Positions 34,069-46,232 of a stretch of 64,000 bases of DNA are shown here, piece by piece. Within the stretch, counting starts at the first letter, position 1. The number at the start of each line of letters is the position of its first letter. This stretch comes from Chlorokybus atmophyticus. Its lineage: Eukaryota > Streptophyta > Chlorokybophyceae > Chlorokybales > Chlorokybaceae. The notes beneath the pieces were generated by a model. It was not told the origin of the DNA, did not search any database, and saw only the letters and a program-made list of their open reading frames with translations. The DNA is taken from positions 1,631,442 through 1,695,441 of the forward strand of contig RHPI01002069.1 of NCBI GenBank assembly GCA_009103225.1, read 5' to 3'. A program made the position numbers and the translations under genes.

Positions 34069-34930
34069 AGCGCCTGTTCTGCAAGAGCGGTACCGGCAAC
34101 ACTTCTTTCTCACAACCTTCGATGCTTCGCCTGGGCAGCTCACAACATGAATGCGACCTGCACCGCTTTGCGTGAGCATGTCATGTCACGCCATTGTGCA
34201 GTTGACTTCAAGTGAATCAGCATGCACCCATCCGCAATGACTATAACAAGAGCTAGTGCTCGAATAGACGATGCAAAGGCAAGAGCGCTGGCAGTTGTGG
34301 TAGTCGTGCTGTGCGGCGTCGAGCAGGCAACATGCAACAACAGTGTCTGACCAGCTCAAAGATGCTCTGCATTGCACCATTGAATACAGTGACGACAACA
34401 CCACAGCTAGGATTGGCCTTGGCTGTGCTGCGTGCATATGTGCTTGCCAGTGCGCACAGTTGTTGCGCATAACCAATGCAACAGCAAGAACAACTGAATG
34501 GTCATGATCGCGACGGTTAGTCAAACACACCTCCCAGGCCACCAGTCGCCCCGGATTCTCGCCACAGGCGAAGTGCGCTGTCACCAGCTCAGTTCTAAAC
34601 AGCGGCGGGCGATGGGCGGAAGACGTGGTTACGTGTCTTGAAGCAGCATGCGCCAGCTCCTGTCTTGACAACCCTACAATGCGTGACCGCTAACCCCCGT
34701 CGACCCTTCCGCCGCCGCCGGTGCACCTCACCGCACCTTCCACCTCGAGTGCTGGTTACAAGCTGCCTGAGGCACCCCATGCTTCGCCAAGCATGCACAG
34801 CGTGGCAGCTCTGTGCTAACCGCGATGAATGAAGAGTTGCCCTTGGCCGTCCTCATGCGAGCAAACTAACCTTGTGATTGAACTGTATTGGGGCCGAAGT
34901 AACCAGGTGCGGCTGTGAAACAGCTTGCAG
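34069..34930. other. Upstream region of the Cys-repeat gene
   Basis: No convincing gene. A minus-strand frame at about 34550-34640 ends in a good splice donor (GGGAG/GTGTGT) and could be an untranslated or missed exon. Confidence 0.4.
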
Positions 34931-35212
34931 TCAAGGTTCTATTGGCATTGTCCGGGTTAGCTTGACCAGGGTTTGGTGACATTCAGCTTCCAGACGTTGT
35001 CCCCACGCGCGTGATGATTCACTGATGAATGCCCCGGCGCGGTCTTTGCGCAGCTGCACTGAGGCGTGCGCCACCTGGCGCACGAAGTTCTCGCGCCGGC
35101 CTTTCCCGGGTGCGCACGTGCAAAGCGACACGAGCGCACGGACCGCGACTTCTGCCTTGGGTGTAAGCATACAAGCCTGATCAACTGCGGTATCGATTTT
35201 GTCAAAGACCAT
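34931..35212 (-). CDS. Small hypothetical protein, 93 aa
   Basis: One uninterrupted frame with GC-rich third positions similar to neighbouring genes. The product is predicted helical and charged, with no membrane segment and no motif I recognise. It is followed upstream by an array of inverted repeats. It could be a real single-exon gene, one exon of a larger gene, or chance. Confidence 0.35.
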   Translation of the reverse strand: MVFDKIDTAVDQACMLTPKAEVAVRALVSLCTCAPGKGRRENFVRQVAHASVQLRKDRAGAFISESSRAWGQRLEAECHQTLVKLTRTMPIEP

Positions 35213-35282
35213 AGCTGCCTACGATCACCTTCAACATGCTATTGACAACAGCCTATTGTGTACAATACACATGATTCACATG

Positions 35283-35338
35283 AGAGCTGCATGAAGCCCT
35301 CTTACGTGGTCCCCTGAAGAGGGCTTGATGCAGCTCTT
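35283..35338. repeat. Long hairpin, 21-nt arms with one mismatch
   Basis: AGAGCTGCATGAAGCCCTCT with its following T pairs with 35318-35338 across a 13-nt loop. Arm length fits a small-RNA precursor or the tip of a miniature element. No run of T follows that would mark a pol III terminator. Confidence 0.6.
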
Positions 35339-35417
35339 ACATGATATAGCATCGCAAACAGAGCGCTCAAGCCTCTCGTGTTGCTTAAGGCTCAAGATAG
35401 TCAAGACTGTAAGATGC

Positions 35418-35487
35418 ACAAGCAGACAACTTGTCTGCTTGAAGCATGAACTTGCCGAGAGCTTATGTAAAGCTGTAAAGCTTTACA
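35418..35487. repeat. Two further short hairpins
   Basis: An 11-nt perfect inverted repeat around a single C (CAAGCAGACAA/TTGTCTGCTTG) lies at about 35418-35440. An 8-nt one (GTAAAGCT/AGCTTTAC, loop GTAA) lies at about 35467-35486. Both are immediately downstream of the 21-nt hairpin. Confidence 0.55.
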
Positions 35488-36673
35488 CATCAACAACTTG
35501 AACACAATTACCACATAATCAATAAATTACGCTAAAGCTGAACCATGCCCGTATTCAATGCCCTCGTACATAGGCACAAGCGAGATTATTAACAAAAAAA
35601 CTGATCAAGCACATCACAATACAAATTAATGTGTGTATACAAGAATCATGCATTATCCGTGAATGTATTGTCCCTGTGTACGCATTTTTACGATATAACA
35701 TTTTGGGCAATTTAATATATTAACTATGTGGCATTCATCTCTTCAAGCGCATTGCTGCTTCATACTTTTTTTTCATCTGTAAGAAACCGCATCTTATAGT
35801 GACATAAAATGTTATGCGTGACCAATACGAAAAGTTTTATAGCAACAGAAATGCGATTAAGCAATAATGGCCATGTCGCTATACCATGGCTTGACGAAGC
35901 TTTGCAACATTACAAATGCCATAAACTACGCTATCCATATGTACAAAAGATGCAAGCTGCATCACGCGCATACACAGCACACAGCATGCATAGCAAACAC
36001 CCACATACTCACTCAACACACCGCATTTATGTTTACACTTCACACCACCGGGCTATCTACTCTCCTACGTACTTACTACTACTATTACCCCGTTAGACCA
36101 CATGCAGTGCATGCATGGCAAATGACAGTCACAGTTTTTACCTGCACGCATGTGCAGCTAGTTAGTCTTGCACGGTGTTGCAGTCAGCCAGCAGGACGAA
36201 CAGCAGACGGACTGACTGACTCCCCCCGCCACTCTCCCTCTCCGTCGCTCTCCTGCCTCCCACAGCCACAGCCTCACCCGGCTGCTGCCTGCCACTGTGT
36301 ATGCCATGAACGTTGTGTATGTAAGGGTATGATACGGTGGTGTGCAGCAAGCGTTACATATCTTCTCAAACACCCACACTTACATACTCTTGGTCAAATG
36401 ATGCTGCTTATGTAGAGTCCTCAGCCCAACACGAGGTCGCAACGCGTTGGCAATGGTCTTTACGCCAATTTTGGTGTCACATGGCACATAATTTATCACT
36501 CAAGTTGGCGCAAGATCAAACAAGGCGCAGCACCCAAGTCATTGCTATCACAATTGCGAAGCATACATCGTGTCATCGGCATATGAATTGTCATGACAAG
36601 AAGATACCACCATATCCCCACAAAGAGGGCACATGCATTGAACTCTGAAATCAAAAATAACCAAGGCAGCACC

Positions 36674-39019
36674 TCATATTCTAGACTTTGAAGAGACTGC
36701 AATACCACTCAGAATGTACCCACCGGTGGCACTCATAGTCATATGCGGGTGTGAGCGCTGCGGCAGGACTTGGTGCTCGCGCAGCCAAGGCTCGCTTATC
36801 TGCACGAACCATGAATGAACCTTAGAGCAACTTGAAGTGTTCAACAGCCACATTGGAGAACACGCAAGATAATGCAATTGCTCAGCCAACCTGCAGATTG
36901 ACTGCATTTCTGCTTTTCTGCAAATAGTGCATACATTCCGCCAGCGGCTGCAGGTACGGGCTGTAGAATGCAAACGGTGCAGATTGCGCAAGCAGCGGCA
37001 GCAATTGATCGGCAGTGGCTGCAGGCTGCAGGCTGGCACAAGCAACAATCAAGGACGTGAAGCCATGATCTCGCCATTGCGCACGCTCCTCATCCGTGGG
37101 GCGGCGCCCAAGTGTGCCTCCCCGCCCTGATCTGAAAGGTGGACTGCCTCCTGCCCCTAAGCAACAGAGTAACAACTGTTACCAACATATCACCATCCAC
37201 AGAATGCGATACAGGTAATAGTGCAATTCACCGTGTTCCCCATTCCCCTGAGCCTCCATCTCACCATCCACCTGACCGGGTATATCTGCGTCCATCCTCT
37301 CTTCATTTGCATCAATGTCATCGACTGCCGCTGCTGTGGGCGACGGTGCACCATTGCTGTCTTGAACTGCAGCCTCCAGCGGTTGTGCCTCCAGTTTCAG
37401 ATTATCTGTTTTCTCACCGGTGGCATTACTGGACTCTTTCTGCAGCCTTACAAGCTCGGCCACCGGCACGCGCACTACACTGCAGACAATATGAACATCA
37501 ACAACGCGACAGGTATCTTCCTCCACTGCAGCATGATTGATGGGGGAGCGCATCACCTCCGCTGGGCCTCAGGAAGCAGATTGAACAATCGTGCAATGTC
37601 AATGCTGGGAGGTTTGGGGGTAGCATGCGTGCTGCACACGACGCCATGCCCTGTGTGACGGCCAGTTGTTGTGCACTTGTCATCGTCTCCACATGGCTCA
37701 GCAAAAACGAACATGATCGCAGCAGGTCCTTACCACCCATGCGTTCCGCAATGGCACCAGTCAGCAGTCCCCCGCAGGACTCGAGCACGAGGACATGTGC
37801 GGTTGCACGCACGTTGCCCAGTGCCAGCAGCAAAGCCAAAGCATCAACGCGCATGTGTCCCGTCTTGAACGGTTTGTCCGCAAAGTACGCCTCGCAAACA
37901 CTGCGCAGCTGTGAGCGTGAGTGCGCGCCAAATAGCACACAGTGTGTTGCATGCATTCTTGAGTCACCTTCGTGCTGTGGGTCTGCGCACAGTCACGCGC
38001 ACAATGTACTTTTTGCCCTTGCGGCGGAGGTACTTTTCTTGCGAGAAGGCGGTTTTGGTGCCAAATGTAGCGCTTCCCTTTACCAACTTTTCAACAATCT
38101 CAGACCCTGTGGCACCGGACCTATGTTGTGCGAACAAAAGCAATTGTCGACATGAGACTCACAAGTGTGCATTTTGAAGCACCAACGAAAACTCTTATGC
38201 ATGGCGAAGCAGATGACCACTTACTGTCGCATGGTAGCGATGTCCGCCTGTGAGAGCACCTGCGCCTTGTTATCGTCCACAAGGCTCCTGTTGTCTCGCC
38301 CCTCCAGGGAACCAGGGGGGGCCTGGTCTTCATCCTCCTCCTCCTGCGCCTGCGCCTGGAGGGTAACAGCTTCCTCTGCTGACACTCTCTCCAAAGCGCT
38401 ACCCACCAGCTCAAAGACAGCACCGTAAGGAGCGCCGACCAGCGGGGCCATGCTGCATTGCACCTTTCCGATCTTCACCTTACTGGACAAGAGTAAAGAA
38501 CAACAAGTCAACACCACCAACAAGCTTGCGAGCCCGCAATGCATGACTTCATGCGCTGACTCTGTAGACAGTAGCCTTGGGTATTGAGTTGTGCTTCAGA
38601 CAGCCGAACGAGCGCATAAGAGTAGCGAGTATTTGTCGCGGGATGAAGCCGTCGACAGCAAGCACGACGCTCAAATTGTACTGTACTCGTGAGCATGCGA
38701 GGCCATGCGAGATCTGCCAACATCACACCAACACGTGCAGCATGCGTTTCCAAAGGGATACAGACAAGATGCACCAACCCTGCCCTGCCAGTCTTGAACA
38801 AGTGACAAACAAAGTAAGACTGAGCAAAGCTTCCTGTACTACACAGCTCCTGACTAGCATGCAATGTAGATCAAATGCTGGCGCTGCAGCTACCCAAGCT
38901 TGCCTGTTGGACTTGACGACGGCAAAACTCCTCTTGTCTCCATTAACGTCAAGCAGCACGGTGCTGCCCTCAGCAACTGTCCCCGTCATTGCCGCCGCCG
39001 CCGCCGCCGTCGGCGCCAT
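36674..39019 (-). CDS. TRM6: tRNA (adenine-58-N1) methyltransferase non-catalytic subunit, 475 aa
   Basis: Exons 38904-39019, 38225-38482, 37968-38120, 37734-37900, 37557-37650, 37232-37479, 36891-37156 and 36674-36799 (minus strand) join in one open frame. Gcd10/TRM6 signatures include KVKIGKVQCSMAPLVGAPYG, EIVEKLVKGSATFGTKTAFSQEKY, KKYIVRVTV, ESCGGLLTGAIAERMGG and the C-terminal WLREHQVLP...HPHMTMS block. TRM6 binds tRNA and pairs with catalytic TRM61 to make m1A58 in the nucleus. The first intron begins with GC, which the conserved Asn-Ser-Lys junction and phase require. A low-complexity acidic insert (about residues 285-345) lies between the two halves. Confidence 0.9.
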
Positions 39020-39112
39020 GCCGCCAGGCCAATTACAAAACCCTTAAACTCGCCGTCGCTTGAAGGATATCAAAACTTCCCGTAAGACCGCGCTCCTAGC
39101 ATTGATATCAGC
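39020..39112. promoter_or_regulatory. Very short divergent promoter between TRM6 and the lipase
   Basis: 93 bp separate the two proposed ATGs. A CCG triplet run lies just inside the TRM6 coding start. No TATA box is seen. Confidence 0.4.
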
Positions 39113-40667
39113 ATGCCACATGCAGTAGTAGAGTCCGACGTGGCATGTCGACCAGTCAGCATTGTGTCACACAGTTTTGTGTGCTTTTGGTTTGCCGCCA
39201 AGCGGGCGTTGGTGTTGTGGGCGTCGTGGGCGGTGTCGAGCATGGTGGTGGCATTGGTCGCTGTCCCGAGCTTGGACGTCACGGGGGTGTCGGGGCTGCC
39301 ATGGCCATCATCGCTTCTTAGCAGGAGACCACCACGACGGCAACGGTTGCCATGCAGGTCGACGGCGGTGACGGCGACCGCCGCCGCCTCCCCGCCGCGC
39401 AGCAGCCCTCAGCCAGCCACGCTACTGGTGCGTCCATACACATGACATGCAATTGTACTGTTGTTTTGTGGCTGGTTGTTACTGCTGCTGCGCACGTGTA
39501 GGCGTGTGACTGCCGCAATTGTCGCCGGTGCCGGTGCCGGTGCTGGCTGCTGCTGCTGCTAATGTTATTATCGTCATCGTCGTATTTGTCAGTCGTCGAC
39601 GTTGTTGTCGTCTGCGGCGCTCATGGAATGCTTGTCGTTCTTCCTAACGTGTGCTCGCAGGAGCTGGAGTCTGCGGTGGAGGCGGCACACCTGGCTGGGT
39701 TAGCGTACAGGGATCCGCCTGGGGAGGGGCTTACTCATGACGGCGAGGAGGAGGCAAATGCTTACAACAGGGAGGGGCGGCGAGGGAGGGGCCGGTGGAC
39801 ATTGCTGGCGGGGGGTCACACTGCATGCACCTCATGGTTTGTAGCCGACAACGCACACACCAATACTCGTCACTTTACCTTCAGGTAGGCTTGGCACTGT
39901 GGTTTCCTGTGCAGTATTGGAGTTGAACAAGTGTTGTCCACAACTTTGTTGAGTTGGGAAGAACGTGCAGGGGAGTTAACTGGAGCGGCTTAGACTTCGG
40001 TCAGCAGGTGGAGGTACGCCGCCAGCTGGCTCGCTTCCTGCCCACAAGGTTGCCGCTGCTTCTGTCATCCACGTTGCCAATGCCAGCAGCGCGTGCTCAT
40101 ACGCATGCACATGCGGGCGTGGTGGACATTGCCATGCAGGTGCTGCCTGAGCTGTACCCCTACATGGACAGCTTGCCCGCAGGCTGGACCGCCAGCTTTG
40201 GAGGCCACTCGCTCGGTGGCTCCATCGCTTGCGTGCTGGCCACAGTCGCATTGCATGACACGACCCTATCATCAGCCATACCGCTCGAGACAGTGCATTG
40301 CTTCGGCTCTCCACCAGTGTTTGTTGACATTACACCTGAGACAGAGTGCAGGATGCCACCCGTGCGCACGTACGTACTAGGGCGTGACGCTGTGCCCCGC
40401 GCGTTCATGCTTGGGCCTCTGCAGCTGTATCGCCATCTTGGGCGTGTTTTCCACCTTGACGGGAAGCACGCTGTGGAGGACGTCGATGGCGCGCTGCTGT
40501 TAGCCGAGGACGATGACGCATACCAACCCATGGCAATGCTGGACTCCGTGCGCGACCACCAGCATGCGCATTATGAGCAGGCATTGCAAGCCGCGCTTCG
40601 CAGCGAACGCATTAGGACTGTCCTTGATAAGTGCTACCAAGCTAGGCGCTCGCGAGTCCTATTGTAA
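39113..40667 (+). CDS. Class 3 (alpha/beta hydrolase) lipase, about 411 aa
   Basis: Exons 39113-39427, 39661-39884 and 39971-40667 join in frame. The nucleophile elbow reads GHSLGGS (about residue 257), followed by HCFGSPPV and GRDAVPR, which supplies the catalytic Asp as in class 3 lipases. A lid-like region and a His-containing block (RDHQHAHYEQAL) follow. The N-terminal exon has a hydrophobic stretch then an Arg/Ser/Pro-rich region, suggesting a membrane anchor or plastid targeting. The start exon is less certain than the rest. Relatives hydrolyse mono-, di- or galactolipids. Confidence 0.8.
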
Positions 40668-41477
40668 TTTGTTAGCCAGTAGCCAGGACACGCTTATCAT
40701 TCTAATGCAGCCAGTATAGCATTGCCATTGATTATACAGTAACTGCAGCGGCATAGTGTACCTCAGTAGGCCTTGCAGTTGAAATGTACATACATTTGGT
40801 TGTACTTGAATGCATGGCAGGATGAGCGGAATGCATGTGCAACAAGTGCAAGTGCGCGCAACTCTCGCAAAACAACACACACTTTGGGTGTTCATGTACC
40901 GTGCATGTCAAGGTAATTGTTGTTGTGGTCGTCATCTTCATCATAGTTATCATTCGGTCGCAGCACTTGCAAACTAATGTTCGTATTATTATAACATGTA
41001 TTACAGCCCTTGTTTCATTAATAATGTATCGAGTACAAGCATTGATCATATGTGCATAAAACACCATGAGTGGCTTGTTGCACACAACGATTGGAATTGG
41101 AACTTATGTGTGTGCGCAGTATAGTTGTGTGTATGTGTATCAGCACATACATGTGTTGTTGTGTGGAAGTACTTACCAAAAATGCACATATGGATTAATT
41201 CATGTATATATATGCACGCAAAACGCTTCATTAACATGTTTAACAAGTGAGCGTGTACATGCAAAATACAGATATTGTAGTTGTAAACCTTCTATGTCAT
41301 GCATACAAAGGCTTTAGTATTACAAGCTTGGCCTATGACAGCTGTGCGCATTACGCCATAATGAGCACTGCACATAGCGCATATTTTGTAATTGTCAGGC
41401 ATTAAACGCATGCACGCAGTTTGTGAATTAATATCAATTTACCAACTCCGTGATATTAATATATGCGTGAGGGCGTG

Positions 41478-41515
41478 CACACACACGCACACGCACACGC
41501 ACACGCACACACACT
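41478..41515. repeat. CA/CG dinucleotide microsatellite
   Basis: Alternating purine-pyrimidine repeat (CACACG units), potentially Z-DNA forming. Confidence 0.8.
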
Positions 41516-42188
41516 CACTTACTGATACAATAAGTTTATCACAGCAGGTCGATGATAACCACGTCTTACACACATTGTGCATACATGTATGCCTTTGTCT
41601 TAAGAGGACACATCTACTGCATCATAATTCATAAATTATAAGTGAAACAAAAATGTAACATGCTCAAAGAACTACTTTACTGTTTCAAAGGCAAAACAAG
41701 TGATTGGATATGGTGTTTTATGCTATATGGTATATTGCACAATATGTTGCATGTTATCTTCATGTCATAACTTGTGTACTGCGAATTGAGGTTGATCAAC
41801 ACTGTTAAAACACCGCACACTTCATGTAAAATCATTTGTCGTGCCTCAATCAAAGTAAAGTTGCTCTTTGATCATGTTACTTCTTTATCTCACTTATATA
41901 CCACATATGCATTGCCCATGTGCCATATACATATAGCACACAAGTTGTGTGCGGGAGTTAAGAGTATGCCACGAAATTGCACAATGCAATTATTGCCCTT
42001 CACATGGCTTCAGCTAAACGCACTTACTGTAATGTAAATTACTAAAAATTACCATAGCACAAATGCTGTAGATGGTTGCAAGTTCATGTGGGGTATATGT
42101 GTGGAAGAGAGGTACACATGTAGCGAAATATTTTCGAAGCCTTTTCTTCAAGCAATGTTTGAAGGCATGTGCAAGAAAGAAAATTGAA

Positions 42189-42217
42189 GAGGGGGGGGGG
42201 GAGGGAGGGAGGGAGGG
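42189..42217 (+). repeat. G-rich tract with G-quadruplex potential
   Basis: Eleven G in a row are followed by four GGGA-type units. More than four runs of three G with 1-nt loops fit a parallel quadruplex. Confidence 0.7.
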
Positions 42218-43386
42218 CTCTGCACATTATGGGGTTGGTTAGGCTTCCCACCATAACCTAATCACTACATAAAGGTTTGAAGCACAAGGTAATTCACTCA
42301 TATGCTAGTAAGATGTTAACAATATCAATGGCGAGGATACCCCTGACTGGACTGGTGACTCACCACCAGGCGTAACTGTTGTCCGTCTGTTTGGGGCAGT
42401 TCCCACGTAAGCTGCCATGTCATCCTCTTGCCCGCCCAAAAGCTGACTGCAGCTGACTGTGCAGTGAGCCACAAACCGACGGGGCCTCAGCATGCTGATG
42501 CCGAACACGTCATTAGGCGTAACACATGGCCTCAAACTGGCGCGCGTCAAAGCTCACCCCACGCACCGTATTCTGACGCATTTGTTGTGTCTAGGACGGC
42601 TGAGTTGGCAGCCTGTACCTGCAATTGTTTGTAGACACTAACCGCTCAAGTGCAGATATCACAAGCAGTCTGTTCATCGACAAAAGTAGCCTGCACAACT
42701 CGGAGATGTTCATGTCTCAGTAGTCTTGCGAATTGCACTGCGCTTGCATTTCCGGTTTCTTCTCTGTCAATTACGTGTTCTCTGGTTAGGTGACAGGCTT
42801 CCCTCGCTGGGTCGAGAGCTCACGTGGAAGGCAAGCAGTCGAGTCAGCCGTAGTCCGGTTAACTTGACTCGTAACTTGACCTGGAACGCGAGTAACACCA
42901 AATGCATTCTATCAAGCTTGCCTGCACCAGTCCCGGTTAGGTAACCGCAGTTATTACCACGGCAGCAGGCGACAAGCATTTGCCAAGCAAGCAGCCGTTT
43001 TGAAGCGGCGGCGGCAAAGTTTAGGCCAACAGACCAGGCAGGCAGGCTGTTGCTTTTGGGTGTGGCAGTGTTTGAAAGTGTTCAAGGAGAAAAGCACAGA
43101 GAATTAGCTTAAAGCTACACGTGTGGAGTGGTGCAGCATCAGCAGCAGCACGTACTATAACCGTGCTGGTGCCTCAGTGCAGCTTTCAAACAGCTTCAGC
43201 AGCTGTCTGTGTTGTGTAAAGCGGTTCTGTGTTGGAAGCAAGCCTCGCTCGCTATGCTCTTGTTGCTCCCCTCCTCCTTCTCCTCCTGGTTGATCTTGTT
43301 GACGTCCCTGGTGCGGCTATAACACAGGGAGAACCGTTGGCTAACTGTTTAAGTGTGTGAGCTAGCTGTTGTAGTCCAATTCCACA

Positions 43387-46232
43387 ATGGCTAGCCTGGC
43401 TCGTGCTGCCTTCAGACGCACAGCCGCCTCACTGTCAGGGAAGCCAATTCTCCCCACTACCTCGTCTTTGCCAACGCCATTGTTGGCAACCTCCTCTGCT
43501 TTCATCTCGTCCTCCTGCTTGCCAAGATGGCTGCAGGCGCGCCACAACTCCGCCTCTGCAGCCTCAGCTGGTAAGTTCACAGCTGCTAACCACTGCTTTG
43601 GGCAATGCTTTAAGTAGTTAATGCTGCTTGTATAACAAACTCTTTTTGTGTTACTGCTTGCTTTGCGCGACATTGTCTTGTTGCTGTCTTACACAAGCAT
43701 CTTGCTTGCCAGACATGTCTGCGGCACTGATGGACGACGCCCTGTTCGACGATGACGAAGATGACCACGATGAGCATAAGTGAGAGACGCTTGCTGCTTG
43801 TGTAATGCCACCTTCACTATCTGCACAAGTGTGCCATCAGTGACCGATGCTGAACACTGTCCCGATGTAGGCATCAGGACCCCTCATTCTTGGCAAGTGT
43901 CGACATGTACTACGATGCAGCCGCTTCACAAACACAGCTGTCCCGCGGCTTACTTGCCCAAATAAAGGTACATCAGCTTGCTCATGGCATGGTGGTGCTT
44001 GGTGGTGTGTGCGTGTGTGCGTGAACCTCAGCAAGCCCTAGCGTGCCTAAGCAAAGGTTATGACTGATCAGCTGTGGTGGTACACAGGCTTGCAACAACG
44101 TGATCAGGCTGCAGTTCCCTCACAAGAACGCCGCGGGCGACATTGAGATCATCGAAGCCTTTCGTGCACAGCATTCGCACCATCAGTCCCCTGTCAAGGG
44201 CGGGTTGAGAATAAGTCCTCATGTTGACATGGCCGAGACGATGGCCCTTGCTGCGCTGATGACGTTCAAGTGCGCTGTCGCCGATGTTCCCTTTGGTGGC
44301 GCAAAGGGTGCGATCAAGCTTGACACAAGCAAGTATGCTGACTGGGAGCGCGAGTCTATCATTCGCCGCTATGTGACCGAGCTCGCAAAGCGCGGGATGA
44401 TTGGCCCCGCCCTCGACGTCCCGGCACCTGATGTTGGCACTGGCCCCAAGGAGATGGCCTGGATTCGGGTATGTAATCAGCCACGCTTGCACACACGCAC
44501 ACACACGCAGACATCCACATCCAAACTATCCTTGGTTCGCATTGCTTCCCAGTAAGTGAACAGTCACAGCCCATCTAGAGAGTCTTCTGGCCTCAGCTTC
44601 AGTCTCACTCACTCGCTCAATCATGCAGTCATAGTGTGCATTCTACTTTCTTACTAACAAGCTCTCATGCAGTCTGGCATACTCACCCTGCAACTGTTGC
44701 ACATGATCAGCTTCGCACACTGGTACTCTTACAAGCACTCACTTGCTTCCCCTTCCAACAGTCGGCATACGAGGCCTTGCGGCCGCACGACATCAACGGC
44801 GCTGCGGCGGTGACAGGCAAGCCCCTCTCGGCCGGTGGAATAGAGGGCAGGGTGGCCGCGACGGGCATGGGCTTGCACATCTGCCTGCGCGAGTTCTTTA
44901 GCAACGAGGCCGACGTGGCAAGGCTCGGACTCACCACTGGACTGAAAGGGAAGGCTGTCAGCGTGCAGGGCTTTGGCAACGTTGGAAGACACTGTGCACA
45001 GGTGTGGTGGTATGCAAGTTGTGGTGTTGTGATGTGTGCGTTCAATGTTGGCTTATATGACGTATGTACACGCAGTTTGTGCACGAGTCTGGTGCGCGTG
45101 TCGTGGCCATTGCCGAGCACGACGGTCTGCTCCTTAACCCCAACGGCATAGACATACCCGCACTTCTCAGGCAAGTCTTACTGGCCCGCCGAGAGTGACC
45201 ATCACTATTGCTCTTGCTCTATACTGATCTTTCATGTTCCTTGCCTCAGGCATCATGCGCAGACCGGCAGCGTGCGCGGCTTCCAGGGCGCAAAGTTGGT
45301 GCAAGACGGTGCCAACACCACAACGTTCCTCACCACACCATGCGATGTGCTCATCCCCGCTGCACTCGAGAGTGTTGTTCACTCTGGCAATGCACACCTT
45401 GTGCAGGTAAACACCTCAACTGCTGTAAGATAGGTGCAAGGCATTGAGCATCAGTGTCTCACACTCATGACCCCTCATAACATACTTAAAGTTGGTCATG
45501 TTGACACCAGGCCAAAGTGGTTGCGGAGGGTGCCAACGGACCCATCACGCCTCCCGCGCAAGTCATGCTGGAGAAGAGAGGCATCGTCATCCTGCCTGAC
45601 CTGCTTCTCAACGCAGTAAGTCGCAGTTCACCTCATGACCAATGTGAGAGCCATCCGTACTGGTGCTCATATTTGCGTGTGCTCGTAGGGCGGTGTGACT
45701 GTGTCCTACTTCGAGTGGCTCAAGAACCTCAACCATGTGCGCTTTGGCCTGATGAGCCGCAAGCTGCAGGAGCACAGCCAGCGCAGGCTTGTGGAGGCTG
45801 TGGAGAGCATGACGGGCAAGGCCATCAACGAGAACACCCGCGCCAAACTTATCCGCGGGTCAGTAGCATAAGGATGTCGCACTGTTGCCTGGAATGCGCA
45901 CAGTCGCCTGATATTGCCTGTCGCTCAGCGAGTTGCATACATATGACTCACAAGCATCTTGTTTTCAGGTCTACGGAAGAGGACTTTGTCGTAAGTGGTC
46001 TGGAGGAGACCATGACTGTGGCGTTCCAAGCAGTGCGCCAGACTGCCATGGAGAGGGTAAGTGGAGCAGCTGCTCAACCAGCATTTTGCTATGGCCTTTT
46101 CACTCTTGCACAGCTTTGGCAACTGACTAAAGTTTTCTTGGCACACAGAATGTTAACTACCGCACAGCAGCGTACATAAACGCTATTGAGAAGATTGGCA
46201 ACAGCTACATTACAGCCGGCATTTTTCCTTGA
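43387..46232 (+). CDS. GDH: Mitochondrial glutamate dehydrogenase, long form, 555 aa
   Basis: Eleven exons (43387-43570, 43713-43779, 43871-43967, 44088-44468, 44762-45001, 45076-45170, 45250-45406, 45511-45615, 45689-45858, 45969-46056, 46149-46232) join in frame. The first 60 residues are Ser/Arg/Ala-rich, an organelle-targeting leader. An unusual Asp-rich insert is encoded by exon 2. Core motifs are GGLRISPHVDMAE, MTFKCAVADVPFGGAKG with the catalytic Lys region, DVPAPDVGTG, the nucleotide-binding GFGNVGRH, and AEGANGPITPPA. The length and the C-terminal YRTAAYINAIEKI end fit the animal-like long GDH rather than the short plant GDH. The enzyme interconverts glutamate and 2-oxoglutarate plus ammonium. 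Intron 6 has a GC donor. Confidence 0.93.

Larger units (their letters stand above)
35213..36673. other. AT-rich intergenic region with an inverted-repeat cluster
   Basis: 35283-35487 holds three hairpins listed separately. 35500-35860 is strongly AT-rich. 36190-36290 is C/T-rich. No gene is seen before the 3' end of the TRM6 gene at 36674. Confidence 0.6.
40668..43386. other. Long AT-rich intergenic region
   Basis: No gene is visible over 2.7 kb. It holds an alternating CA/CG microsatellite at 41478-41515, a G-run at 42189-42217, and many TGCATG-type and TGTGT/ACACA stretches. The last 300 bp form the GDH promoter and include a CT-rich tract at about 43265-43290. Confidence 0.6.

Noticed and set aside
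43960-44090. Short GT-rich stretch considered as a regulatory repeat in GDH
   Set aside because: It is an ordinary intron between two well-placed splice sites.
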